Origin: Chara braunii
Lineage: Eukaryota > Streptophyta > Charophyceae > Charales > Characeae
Direction of reading: 5' to 3'
Assembly (NCBI GenBank): GCA_003427395.1
Contig: BFEA01000060.1
Span: 895,780-943,439, forward strand
Length of the DNA stretch: 47,660 nt
Translations under genes and position numbers: made by a program
The notes under the pieces: model-generated
Databases searched by the model: none
The model's input: only the letters and a program-made list of their open reading frames with translations
What the model was told of the DNA's origin: nothing
Shown here: positions 32,035 through 42,949 of the stretch, piece by piece
Layout: each line of letters begins with the position of its first letter
How positions within the stretch are numbered: position 1 is the first letter of the stretch

Positions 32035-32149
32035 CAAGAGCCCTGCTGAAGAGACAAACAAGCACAATGACAAAGCTGGACAACAGGGTCAGCAACAAGG
32101 CCAGCAAGGGAATCAAGAAGGAGGGGGTACCTGTCTCTTATACACATCT
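32035..32149. other. Chimeric segment: copy of LINE-2 ORF1 plus Tn5 mosaic-end adapter
   Basis: 32035-32130 is identical over 96 bp to 40546-40641 inside LINE-2 ORF1. The next 19 bases (32131-32149) are the Tn5 mosaic end CTGTCTCTTATACACATCT. This is an adapter-containing read misplaced at a gap edge, not genomic order. Confidence 0.92.
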
Positions 32150-32836
32150 CCCCCCTTCGTTCCCCTGAGCCATAGACCCCTCCCTCACCCACCCCGCCCT
32201 TACCGGCGTAGGCACCTGTGAGGGAAGGGGGATAGGCCCCGCCTGCCCCTTACCTGCACATTGGCTACACCAATTCTGCTCGCTCCAAGGACCCACCCAG
32301 GCAGCAAATGGGGTTGGAGACAGGACATGGGGTCCCAAAGGACAGAATGCTTCTACGGAGGACAACCCCAAGGGATAGAATGTTTCTGTGGAGGACAACT
32401 CGCTCACTTGAAGCCCAACAGACAACAACAACGACAAAATGACAAGGATGGGTCTAAGAAGGGTCTGACAGTATGATCAGGAAAACACACGCGTTGCTAC
32501 TCACGGCACACAGAGCAAGAGGTCTGCTGGCCCGCATGATCTGGGGGTCAAAACATAGGAGATAGCATCAAGCCCCAACACAGTGATAAGAGGGGGATGC
32601 TTGCTGAGGGGAAGAGAAGGAATAGAATACTACTAGGATCCTATCTTAAACACTCTTAGTAGTATCCATGGAACAAAGATGTGCCACAATTTACCTTATG
32701 ATGTCACGTAGGCCACTAATCTCAGGCCACGATGCACATATACCTGTCACATTACCCCCTCTGAAGATGGGCCTACAGATTGCGGTAACTTTAGTCACAT
32801 ATCTGTTCAAACAAACGGTTGCAATGTTCAGGGACG
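32150..32836 (+). other. LINE-4 3' untranslated region
   Basis: Non-coding sequence leading to the hairpin tail. It contains a 9-bp stem (ATACTACTA/TAGTAGTAT, 32627-32665) and an imperfect duplicated AGAATG-TTCT-GGAGGACAAC block (about 32345-32400). Open frames in it are incidental. Confidence 0.5.
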
Positions 32837-32930
32837 CTGGACCCGATTTCCAGCAGGTGCAGCTCCCCACCAATGGATGGAGCCTCCCTGAGACTGCTAG
32901 TGGTGCCTGCTCTTATCAGCACCCCTAGCA
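32837..32930 (+). promoter_or_regulatory. LINE-4 3' tail: three conserved RNA hairpins
   Basis: Hairpin 1 is 32837-32853 (CTGGA/TCCAG). Hairpin 2 is 32862-32883 (GCTCC/GGAGC). Hairpin 3 is 32895-32930 (TGCTAGTGGTGC against GCACCCCTAGCA, one mismatch). Poly(A) follows at 32947-32963. Relative to LINE-3, two stem pairs of hairpin 3 changed on both sides. Confidence 0.75.
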
Positions 32931-32963
32931 TCAGCTCAGGTTGTTCAAAAAAAAAAAAAAAAA

Positions 32964-33616
32964 GGAAACAAAGCAGAGCAAGGTCTTTTGCACTGTAAGC
33001 ACAAGTAGGCAAGGGGCCGTCGGGGCACTGTCCAGGGGATGGGTTGGCAGCTGCTTGAGAAGTGAGCAACTCAAAGACTATATATGTGTCACTAAAATGA
33101 TTCCTTTACATTTGTTCTATTTTTAATAGACATCAAGGACCAAGAGATCGGAGTGTGAATTCGTAGGGAAAAAAAAAAGGAAAAAGAAGAACTGGAATTA
33201 TGGTCTTGGGAACGAAATCCAAAGATTTTGCCAATGTACAGAGCTATGGTGGCGCGACATCTGTCCTCAGCCTTTGATTCCATTCTAAATTGCAGAAAAC
33301 TCGGCCCATACCAATCTGTGGTGGTTGTCTAGAGTTCCATTTCTATGTGCTACCCGTGCAACTTTTTGTATTCAAACTTGCAGACTGAGTGAATGTGGCC
33401 CATAATTTGCTGTGCACATGAACATGTGTTCATCAAACTCAAGATGAGAGCCAATTTGAACCGTGCACTATTTGTTTTTTGGAACTTTTTCCTGACAGTG
33501 TCTGTATATGCCTGCCTTCCTCTGTCTTCACGGGAATCGCAACCACTGCACTCTAACGTGTCAAATTGAAACCAAAGCTCAGGCATTGTTGGTTGGTTTG
33601 TAAGAGCTCAGGGTCG

Positions 33617-33618
<2 letters not shown>
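32964..33618. other. Unrecognised sequence
   Basis: No coding or RNA feature recognised downstream of LINE-4. A short A-run lies at about 33169-33178. Confidence 0.35.
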
Positions 33619-33660
<42 letters not shown>

Positions 33661-33758
33661 GTGCGTGTGTGTATGTGTGTATGTGTGTGTGTGCGTGTGT
33701 GTGTGCGGGTGCGCGTGCGTGCGTGTGGGTGTGTGGGTGTGTGGGTGTGTGTGGGTGT

Positions 33759-33823
<65 letters not shown>
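33619..33823. repeat. Compound (GT)n-(GA)n microsatellite
   Basis: Interrupted GT repeat (33619-33757) followed by an almost pure GA repeat (33762-33822). The Cys/Val, Arg/Glu, Thr/His and Leu/Ser open frames here are translations of the repeat. Confidence 0.95.
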
Positions 33824-33829
<6 letters not shown>

Positions 33830-33852
33830 TACTCACTGTGCTTTATGGAATC

Positions 33853-34005
33853 GTTTTTTTTTTTTTTTTTTTTCCTCATGCTATTCCATGGCCAGCTATC
33901 AGGGAGAGGGAGAGCCTCCTATGGAGAGGGGACGGCCATTTGCATGGTTCCATTTTGTTGGTGAGGAGCTGCACGTGCTGTGTACCGGGTCTGTTGTCCC
34001 ATAAT
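33853..34005 (-). mobile_element. Strongly decayed LINE/SINE 3' tail, minus strand
   Basis: T tract 33855-33873, then, after a longer interval, a degraded match to hairpin 2 (CATTTTGTTGGTGAGGAGC) and to hairpin 1 (GCTGTGTACCGGGTCTG), followed by GTCCCA. The order and spacing fit the family but base pairing is mostly lost. Confidence 0.4.
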
Positions 34006-35819
34006 CCCATCGGTAATATGCCTCACAACGTGAACAATCAGGCAGAATGTGATCCATTGGGAGCATTGATTGCTCTCTGGTATGGAGGGGATTGACTGGC
34101 AATGTTGCAAGCTCAATCAACACGAACAGCGAACAGTGGCCGGAAAGCCTCTTCAGCTGTTGCGTGTCGCCATCTGTTGCCTCTCTAGTTTCAGCTTCAG
34201 ACTTGCAGAGGAAGCGTCGAAGTCATTTTCAGAATTTCTTAGGACCTTTCTCAAAAAAAAAAAAAAAAAAAAAAGATGGCCCCCAAATCCGATCACATGA
34301 GACATCAATGACCTAATCTCGTAAAAGCAGAACAGGAATGAGGAAACGACGTATCTTTTTCTTCCCCACAACCACTTCACTGTTCGCAGATCTGTGTTTC
34401 TGTTGCATTGTGAAGTTGTAAACAGTTGCAAGGACATGGCCCAGTGGTTATACTCTCTGGGAATCTTCCTTTTTCTTTTTTATCTAAACAAAATTGCACC
34501 AGTTTGCGACTTTTGCGTGTCATGTAGCGTTCTAATTTTAACGGATGTCCTGAGGGCCGAAGGACGAATCTTTCTTTTTCGTATTTTTCAAATCCTTGTG
34601 AAATGCTGTGGACATCTTCCAAGGTAGTCCACCGGCCATTCTCACAACCAGTGACGGACTATCTTGACTAAATTTGGCCATGATTTCGGTTGAAATAAAA
34701 TCAATTCACAATTTGTCAATTTCGCACCATGATGAGCTGGAGTGCTGCTCCCCAGAAATGGAAGGAGTGTTTGCTTTCCAAAGAGGAAAAACAAAAGCTT
34801 AAAGAAATGTGCTGCCGTCATATACATGTAGGTCCGCCCATACATGCAGTCAGATACATTTAAGGCAGATCATAGAGCTGGTGTGAGTACACCCTTATAT
34901 GAACACAGACCAGTGCTGCTGTTGCTGTTGCTGTTGCTGTTTCAATTTACATATTAAAATGGATTCTGGGTAGACCTCTTACTGTGTGAGTACATCCTCA
35001 TAATATTATTTGCGAGGTGAGAACTCTCCAGGAGTTAACAGCCCCTCATTGGCATGTGGAGCCCCTCATAAGTGTTTGTTGGAACGGAGAAATTATGAAA
35101 TGGCTATGTGATGGAAGGAGGTTCAAACAATGTCATCCAGTTGTTGGCCCGGCCTTTGAGAGAACGCCTTGCAGTGCCATGGGGCTGTAGGAAACGCTTG
35201 AAGTGCTTGTCGCAAAAAGGTTGGCCACACCAGGCAAATCGGGCACTGCGACGGCTTGGATTTGTCAGGGCTGGGCAAGACATCAGCTTTGGGGAAAAGA
35301 GGCTTGCCTATGGTACCTCGGGGGCTTTTTTCTAATTCGCTATTTCGTCCACCCCAAAAAAACTCTGAGCCGTCGTGGGCAAGGGCCTGCCGGTCGTTGC
35401 CAGCCTTTTTAGTCCAGCAGGCCGAGCCTTTCAGCAACCCCGTGGCGCATTCTCTCTGGTAGCTGTGTGAGGTACCGGTCGCTTAGTTTTCTTATGGAGA
35501 AAAAATATATGAGGCTACAAAAGGTCGGTGAAATGGAGAGGAATGAACACTCGGAGGCAAGCCAGGGGTAAAGGCCCACCATGCAAAGCCTTTACTTTTT
35601 GTCCATTGATGTCCATAGTCTATCACAACAAGGCCCACAACTACCCTTGACCCCACAAACTAAGCACAAGCACATTCGAAAGCAGTGACATCTCAAATTC
35701 TCAACAAACCAATTCACACAGCTGTCGAAGCAGATTCTGAGTTGTCTTGGTCTCACTGAGGATGCCTAGAACCACGTGAGGAGGAGAGGAAGCCTCTCCA
35801 TAAGATAGACATCACGCAA
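34006..35819. other. Unrecognised sequence
   Basis: An A-run (34253-34274), a (GCTGTT)n stretch (about 34914-34942) and overlapping open frames without domains. I see no supported gene. Confidence 0.35.
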
Positions 35820-35844
35820 TCCAACTCTTGCTCCCACCACCCAC

Positions 35845-35975
35845 TCCTGATCCCAGTCCCAGTTCCAGTCCCAGTCCCAGTCCCAGTCCCAGTCCAAGTT
35901 AGTCCCAGTCCCATTCGCAGTCTCAAACCTGATCGCCTTCCGTTCCAGCCCCAGTCCCAGTGGCAAACCTGGTCC
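35845..35975. repeat. CCCAGT hexanucleotide repeat
   Basis: Imperfect tandem CCCAGT units, densest at 35852-35897 and continuing weakly to 35965. Gly-Thr and Asp-Trp repeats in the opposite-strand frames come from this. Confidence 0.85.
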
Positions 35976-35999
35976 CTTCCCAGTTCCGTTCCCAACGCC

Positions 36000-38240
36000 C
36001 AGGCCTGGTCTTAGCCATATACAGAGGCACAAGCACAAGTGGCAGCTGCTGCTGGTTTCAATCATCTATGGCTGCATGGTATGGTGTTTTGTCAGTCCAC
36101 ATGCGCTGGATGAACCGTATTGATTTCGCCCTGTAGAGGAAGGAATGATCTCCAGGGTATGGCAGGGATTCGATGGATAAATGACACCTCAGCTCAAGGC
36201 AGTTCTGCCACCGTGATGTGCCGAACGAGTGAATAAGAGAGCAGCAAAAGATATCCATGGATGCCATGGTGGTCAGCTCAGGGCAAGGCATGGGCCCTAC
36301 CAGACCTTAACCAATCACAACCAGAGGATGTGATTGCACTGCAGCTTTGCAGCCAGTCATTTTCGAGCAAGGAGAGAAATATTGGTGGCCTGGTATGAGG
36401 TGAGTAGATGTTGTTTGTTGCAAATCCCCTAGCCCCCCACCTCCTCCTCCTCCTCCTCCTCCTCCTCTCCCTTCCCCCTCTGCCCCCCTCTCCCCGGCGA
36501 ACTTTCCAATCAAAAGAGAAATGTGGAGGGAGGAAAAGTGTCATTCGTGTCAGGATATTTTGTTTACCCTACCAAGTTTCAGCAAGTGGATACTAGGGGG
36601 GGAAATCGCATTGTGGCTGAGGAATCATTATATCTCCCCATGGATTTCTTACTTTAGACTTTGTTTTTCAGGATTTTTTTTTTTCCCTGCCCGGTTCCCA
36701 AGGCAGTACATAAAGCACAACACCCCCCCGGCCCCCTCCAATAGTTCAGGGGTCACCAGCCCTCAAGCCCTCAAACACAGGCTGTCTCTGCCCTGCAGAA
36801 AAAGCACTCATGTAGCCAAAAAAGCCAGCCGCGCCGTGACGCCAAAAAAGACGGAATCGATGGAGTAAAAGAATTCAAGGAGAAAACCAGGTCCTGTCAA
36901 TAGAGTGAAACTAAGCGGTGAACCAGAGGAAATCTCCACAAGAGATGTCCCCAGTGCTGTGAACAATTGTAACCAGCACAGGGCACATCGCCCGATGCCG
37001 GCGAAACCATTGGATGATACAAGTCAGGCAAGATGTACCACAGACTTTCTTGTATCAGTCCAGGAAGATGAGATGCCAAAGAACCACTCTGAGTTGAAAG
37101 AGAATAGCCTGAGAAGGTGGAGTTTGGCCAGGGTGGACAACTTCATTCCTATGTACCCAGATGTTGCAAAGAACTGCTGCTCCGAAAGATTCATAAACAT
37201 AGAGGCTTTGTTGAGACTCAACTGCAACCGAAGAGACCCAAGAAGGATTCCATCATGAGACCTGATCTCCCCCCAATCTGCAGGGAACAACTGCCAAGAT
37301 CTCCAACACGGCGTGACCGGGAGCACTGTGCCGCCCTGCGGAAACTTCGCATGAGACCGTCATCGTCGTGTGAAAGAGTACGACACTGACTTATGAGCCT
37401 TTGACCTAGGTCAAAGCTAGTGACATCGAGTGGAGAGAGACCTTGTGATAGTGAAGTGTGGTTATTAGTGCTGCTATGAAGACTACGGGACATTGCATCG
37501 AATCACAGCTTTAGTGCTGCTATGAAGACTATGGGACATTGAATCCAATCACAGGCTTACTGCGCTTTTGGACGACTACAGTCAGACATTACTCACGAAG
37601 TCAAAGAGTGACGGTCAACATGGAATGAGTCGTAGACTGATTGATTTCCCTTCTCTCTCGATAGACAATTGTATCTCATAGTGGTAAAATTGGGTTCGTC
37701 GATACCAGGGAGGTTGTTGGAATGAGTCGGGAATACAGACTCTAACTGGCAAACTGCGAACGACGATACGAGGGATTTTAGGGGAGAATATTGAGAAACT
37801 AGGGGTTGACAATACACTCTCCCATTTGCCTTGTCATAGTTGAATAATAGGGCTTTTTAAGCTGGTGGGAATGAACGCGTAGGCCAAGGAGGGAGGCTTT
37901 ATATCAATCTGGAGCGGCATGCATAACATCACATTCTGAGGGTGGTAGGTGGAAGCTTACGAACGACATAAGGACACAACTACAACGGGAGACAGAGGGA
38001 GGTATTTATAAGACGCCTGCCCTATACAGCTACCTCCCACCTTTTCCAACCCAGATGTTCCCCCAGAGGTTCCCCCCCCCTTGTTTGTTTTTCAAGGGAA
38101 GCCAAGCCTTCAAACCAGCAATCAATTGGAAACAGAATCAACTGAATCAACCGAATGAGCATTAATCAATCTGGATAAATCAGAACACTCCATTTTTTCG
38201 TCAACAATAATCGAATCACGAGTAAAGATATTCCTAGCCT
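36000..38240. other. Unrecognised region with short repeats
   Basis: Contains a CTC triplet run (about 36440-36468), a 43-bp tandem duplication (about 37468-37552, core GTGCTGCTATGAAGACTA) and C runs. Open frames such as 36058-36291 (-), 36669-36868 (+) and 36905-37258 (+) have protein-like composition in parts, but I recognise no domain and cannot support a gene. Confidence 0.35.
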
Positions 38241-38273
38241 AATTATAATTCTGGTTCTTATTCTTATTCTCAT

Positions 38274-38405
38274 CATTCCTCAGTGATTCAAATCTCCCCC
38301 CGACCTGCTGTGTTAGCTTTTTTAGCCTTTTTTCCCACTTCATATTCCTCAGTGATTCAAATCTCCCCCTGACCTGCTGTGTTAGCTTTTTTAGCCTTTT
38401 CTTTT
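38274..38405 (+). repeat. 69-bp tandem duplication upstream of LINE-2
   Basis: CAGTGATTCAAATCTCCCCC to TTTTTTAGCCTTTT occurs twice with a 69-bp offset, in a pyrimidine-rich stretch that continues to about 38700. It could be part of the LINE-2 5' UTR; tandem units there sometimes carry LINE promoters. That role is inference. Confidence 0.55.
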
Positions 38406-38794
38406 TCCCATTTCAAATCCCCCTCGACGTTGTGTCACTCTTTCTCCTCATCCAATACTACTCAACTCTTCATAATTTCCCCCCCTGTCCTTCTGTATCC
38501 TACCTTTTCATTCCATCCTACCTCTTCACTCCATCGCACTCAGCTCAATTCCCCCTGACACTCTGTTCTAACTTTCCTTCCTTTTCTTGCCCTATTTACC
38601 TGCGACTGTTTATTGCTTTTGGTTTTTTGTTCCTCTTCTCTCTATTTATCCCTCTATTTATATTCCCCTCTTCTTTCTTATTTCTGCTGGACCTCATCTA
38701 TTGCAAATCATCACATTAGGTACATCCGTAAAGAACCAGAGGCCTGAGGTTATATTTACTCTGATTTATTTCTGTTGATCTCAGGAAAAAGAAG

Positions 38795-41704
38795 ATGATG
38801 AGAATCAATTCAATGCCCTTGAAGAGAGCAAGAGGAGGAGGTTCCCTCCTCTTCTATCAAGGGGCAATGAGACACAATGTGTTGAGGCAACTAAGTATCT
38901 CGCCATACAGCAGGCCTGGAGGGGAACAGGTACATATGATAGCCCAGAATCGAGTCAAGGGTATGAAAGACAAGGAGCCAGAAATAACAATACTCATGAT
39001 AATAGATCCCAAAGACCGGTCAGGAACCCAGACTCTTTTAGAAGCATCACTTTCGATCACATCTGTTGCACAGAATGGAGAGAGAGACTCATCAGCAGCA
39101 GTGACAGGTACAGAGGAAACCCTTTTGGTTGGGAATCAGGAAAATGACCAAAGAAACTCACAGGTATCTTCACCGCGGAAAATTTTTGAAAACGATCAGA
39201 TCTCAAAAGAAGACGATCGGACAGAAGCAACTGACGAAGATGAGGAGATGTTAACAGAAGAGGAAAGGCTAGAACAGACTTTATTCTCGAGCAGAGGTAC
39301 CCAGGCTCAACCATCGGAAGAGAATAATCATGAGTCGCAGCCTGCTCAGTCCTCTTCGCAGCCTGCTCAATCGGCCCCGACGTGGGCTCAAAGAGTACGA
39401 AAGACGATGCAGGACAAAACTCTGAATGTTCCGAGAGCCCCGATAGGACCACCTGGAACACCGGCAAAAGAACTAAACATCCCCCTTCGTAATTTATCGC
39501 CGGCCAGAGCTTTCTTTCTCTCCCTCTTCCTTCTTCCCTCTGAACAGAAAGTGATAGATCAGGGAGGGTGGAAAATATTGATGAAATCCTACCTGGTAGA
39601 AAAATTGGCCAGGAGGGATGAGATCTATGTCTGACACGCTAATAATTGGATTTTCTATGACATGGCTGCCTATCGATCCACTAATGACAAAATTAAGTGG
39701 ATATGCAGAAGACTACAGGAATTGAAGGGCAGTGAAGAAGCAGTATCAGAGTTCTTCCTCATACAGCCAATCACTCCTACAGTCTTTACCATCCTCTGTC
39801 TTTTTGAGAAGGACAAAGCGCAGATAGATGGATGGAAAAAGCTATTTTGGGAAACTTCGCAGGATAGCTCACAGGTAAGAATCTATGCTTGGCAACCTAA
39901 GAAAATCAGTCCAGAAGAGAGGAGAGACCAACTGATGAAAGAGCATTATTGGGTTGAACTGCGTCACATTCCCATTGAGGTTTAGGCTGTATTTGTCCAT
40001 GATTTTGGTCAGCATTTCAAAACTGTGGACTTCATTGACCCCCTCCCATCCTATGTGGCAAAGAGGGATGATTATCTAATGCTGGCAATTGATCTTCAAA
40101 AAGATCAGCCATTCTCATTAGATGATATCATTCCGTAAAAGATGGGAGGGAAGATTTTCCAGATTCACACGACGCACAAATTTCGTCCTTGGTGTTTCAA
40201 ATGCAAGGCATATGGACACCTAAGTACGGAATTTGCGTGCCCTATGCATCCTCAGCACGCAGTCTCACCGGAAACAAAGCTGAAAAGAGATCCCCAGAGG
40301 CTCCACCGGTGGATTCCAATGATCCCAGGATACGATGGTTGGGTCTATAATGAGAAACTGAATCATATGGGAATTCCCAGTGGATGGTATTGGGAGGGGA
40401 GGGGTGACCCCCGAAAGACCGCAAGGCCGCCAGCAGAATGGGTCCCATCACCCCCTCCACCTCCCCCTCCACTCCAAAATCCCATGAACCAACAAACGCA
40501 GCATGCGGGGCAACACAGTAAGACGAAAACATCAAAGATAAGCCACAAGAGCCCTGCTGAAGAGACAAACAAGCACAATGACAAAGCTGGACAACAGGGT
40601 CAGCAACAAGGCCAGCAAGGGAATCAAGAAGGAGGGGGTACAATGGTAGGACCACCTCCCGAAGGACAGCAGCAAGGTCTGCAGGGTAATAAGGTGGGTG
40701 GGGGTACATCGGTAGGCCCATCACCAGAGGGGTACTTGCAGAAGAATCGAAATAAAGCTGAGATGGAATGGAAAGTAGTAAAAGAAAAAAATAATCGTGG
40801 AATTAATGAAAATCCAAACCAACAAATGGTACGACATGCCGCTCACCTTCAAGAGCATCCACAACATCTACAGCAGCAACAGCAGCTGCACCTTCACCAG
40901 CAATTGCAGCAGACCCCGTCAAACCGGTCACAGCAGAAGGAGACGCCACAGCAGTTTCTCTCACTCACACACACAGTGACGTCACTATCCTCAGATACAG
41001 TGTAAGAACCTTTGCTGTTGCTGCCTCCACCACCAGAACTACCTCAGTTGCAGGCATATGATAGTGGTCCACAGGGGAACGAAGAGAACACTCTTCTGCA
41101 AGAGGTGTAGGATTACGGTAGTGGTCCACAGGGGAACGAAGAGAACACTTTTTTGCAAGAGGAGAAACAAGGAACTCCCATGGAAATAGACCCATTACAG
41201 AATGCTTTTGCAACAGAGCACATGGAGGTGGAACAATCCCCCGTCTTTGCAATTCCACTTACAGATATGGGAGAGGGAGAATAGTCTCACGCTCCGACCA
41301 CTAATCTGCAGCAGCGACTTCAAAATGTTGCTGAATGGGTAATTAGTAACCTCAAATTTAGGCACGCTGGAGAGGGTAAGGAATTCTGGGACTCTACTAA
41401 GGAACAAATCCTTGCTATTTTGGTACAGAGTGACAGTCTTAAGGTCACCCTGCAGTATGGTCTCCCTGGGGACATTGATTGGCAGATAGCGAGCAACAGA
41501 ATGCTACACATTCTGTCGCAGCAAATGAACATCCCTTCTGACTCATCTATTTCTGAGGTACATAAGATACAGGATCACACAAGAGGGACAAGAAGACTCA
41601 AGGAGCTGGCCAGAAGGAAACAGAGTTATCCCCAGACTCGTGTATCACAGTCCATTGCTACTTATAATGGAAAAAATATAAAGAGAAAATTTTCAAAAAA
41701 ATGA
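38795..41704 (+). pseudogene. LINE-2 ORF1 (nucleic-acid-binding, zinc-knuckle protein), broken by stops
   Basis: One reading frame runs for about 970 codons, interrupted by stops at 39632 (TGA), 39983 (TAG), 40136 (TAA), 41003 (TAA), 41108 (TAG) and 41282 (TAG). The frame never shifts. The N-terminal third is acidic and Ser/Glu/Gln-rich. A zinc-knuckle-like motif CFKCKAYGHLSTEFAC lies at 40193-40240 with spacing CX2CX4HX6C rather than the usual HX4C. It is followed by a Pro-rich stretch and a Gln/Gly-rich region with a 22-residue tandem repeat (about 40600-40730). A further 57-bp tandem lies at 41062-41160. This is the expected position and type for a LINE ORF1 that binds element RNA. The C-terminus ends in a TGA that overlaps the next ATG. 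Confidence 0.78.
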
Positions 41705-42905
41705 ATGAAGAATCTTGTGCTTACACCTCGATAATGGAGGAAAAGAAATCAAGGCAGCACACAAGCAAAGAGCCGGAAGACACTGATACAGGGCAATCTT
41801 CGGGATCAATGGAAAGTAGAAGTAGTACACAAGACATGCAGAGCCAGAATGGTGGTCACGCCACTTCGGAGCTTCCGCAAGAGACCACCAATTTTGAGTC
41901 TGGGCAGGAAACACAGATACACTCCTCTTCCCAGGACTCTTGTGATAATGCAGATACAAGGAACATAGTCCTCAATGTACAGCCTTCGAACCTCTTGGTT
42001 CTTGAGGACCAGGTCTTAAAGACGGATATAACTGGTAGCCTTTTGAGCCCAGAGAACCACGCCTCAAAAACTGTTGTGGCGGGAAGTCTCATCTTTTCGG
42101 AGAAAGGAGTAATAACGGCTATCACTTCGACTCTGACAAGGGAAACAAAATTTCTTGTGCTTTCAGAGAAACCACAAGAAAATACTAAATCGTCACTGCT
42201 AGTTTTGGAAGGAGACATGGGATCAAAGGTTGGAAATAAGAATCAGAGGTAAAGGGGAGGGGCCGAAAAAATCACAAGATAGAAGCTGCTCAATTAGAGA
42301 ATGAGATTGATCTTACCTCTGGTACAGCAGATGAAGTACCCACATCACCTGCCCAGCCTCCCCCCCTGGATCTAATAAATCGGAGACAGAAGTTCAAATC
42401 TAGACTGGATTTGGAGGTTCAACCTCTCTCTAAATTGGGCAGTGCAATTTTCCCGGTTCGATGCAATGACGGAAAGTGGGAAGTGGGGCTCACAGAGATA
42501 ACTGGTTCTCAGTATGGTGGCTTGACTATCCACGGTATGACGTCCCCCAGTCTTTCCCTCTCTTTTCTAACAGGGGGACCTGCCGGGGAAACTCTTTTCA
42601 AAACAGAATCTAAGAAGTTTATTGAAAGGAATCTTCCCCCAGGCGGATGGGCCACTTGCATGATAATCAAGGAACCCCAGAGAATCTCATATAGGGATAT
42701 ATTCCTAAGATACAGGGCAGGGGATCCAGTCAATCTGAAGTGGCTGGGGGACGAATCTCTCAGAGATCTTAGGATTTAGAAGATCAAAGCTGATCAGTTC
42801 TGGTCTGAAGATGATGTTGTAGCCTTACTCTTGGACCTTCTCAAGAAACATCTCCTTCAAAATGGGGGAACTCTTGATAAGGGTACATGGGAATTTCTAG
42901 TATAA
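41701..42905 (+). pseudogene. LINE-2 second ORF (unknown function), frameshifted
   Basis: An ATG at 41701 overlaps the ORF1 stop as ATGA. The frame reads a Ser/Thr/Glu/Gln-rich, probably disordered segment (41701-42252). After a frameshift near 42240 another frame gives a more ordered segment to 42779 (for example SAIFPVRCNDGKWEVGLTE and GGWATCMIIKEP), then a TAG and further homology-like sequence to a TAA at 42903. I do not recognise a domain. It could be the C-terminal part of ORF1 displaced by a frameshift, or a separate ORF. LINE-1 offers no comparison because it lacks this part. Confidence 0.55.
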
Positions 42906-42949
42906 ATCACTATCTTCACATATGACCAGTGAAATTGTTTTTTGTTCCT

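Larger units (their letters stand above)
26300..32963 (+). mobile_element. LINE-4: 5'-truncated LINE, split by a 2.35-kb LTR insertion, plus strand
   Basis: RT and flanking parts occupy 26300-27966, then a foreign insertion (27967-30317), then the C-terminal part (30318-31720), 3' UTR, three hairpins (32837-32930) and poly(A) (32947-32963). Its endonuclease and ORF1 are missing. A gap, a chimeric 96-bp segment and an adapter remnant (31930-32149) interrupt the 3' part in the assembly. Confidence 0.82.

Noticed and set aside
33619-33879. Long Cys/Val, Arg/Glu and Thr/His open frames
   Set aside because: They are translations of GT and GA microsatellites in several frames.
36058-36291. Minus-strand 77-codon frame with protein-like composition
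   Set aside because: No recognisable domain and no supporting splice or codon evidence; an exon cannot be excluded but is not supported.
36669-37258. Two plus-strand frames that might be exons
   Set aside because: A pyrimidine tract precedes the first, but I see no domain and no convincing splice pairing.
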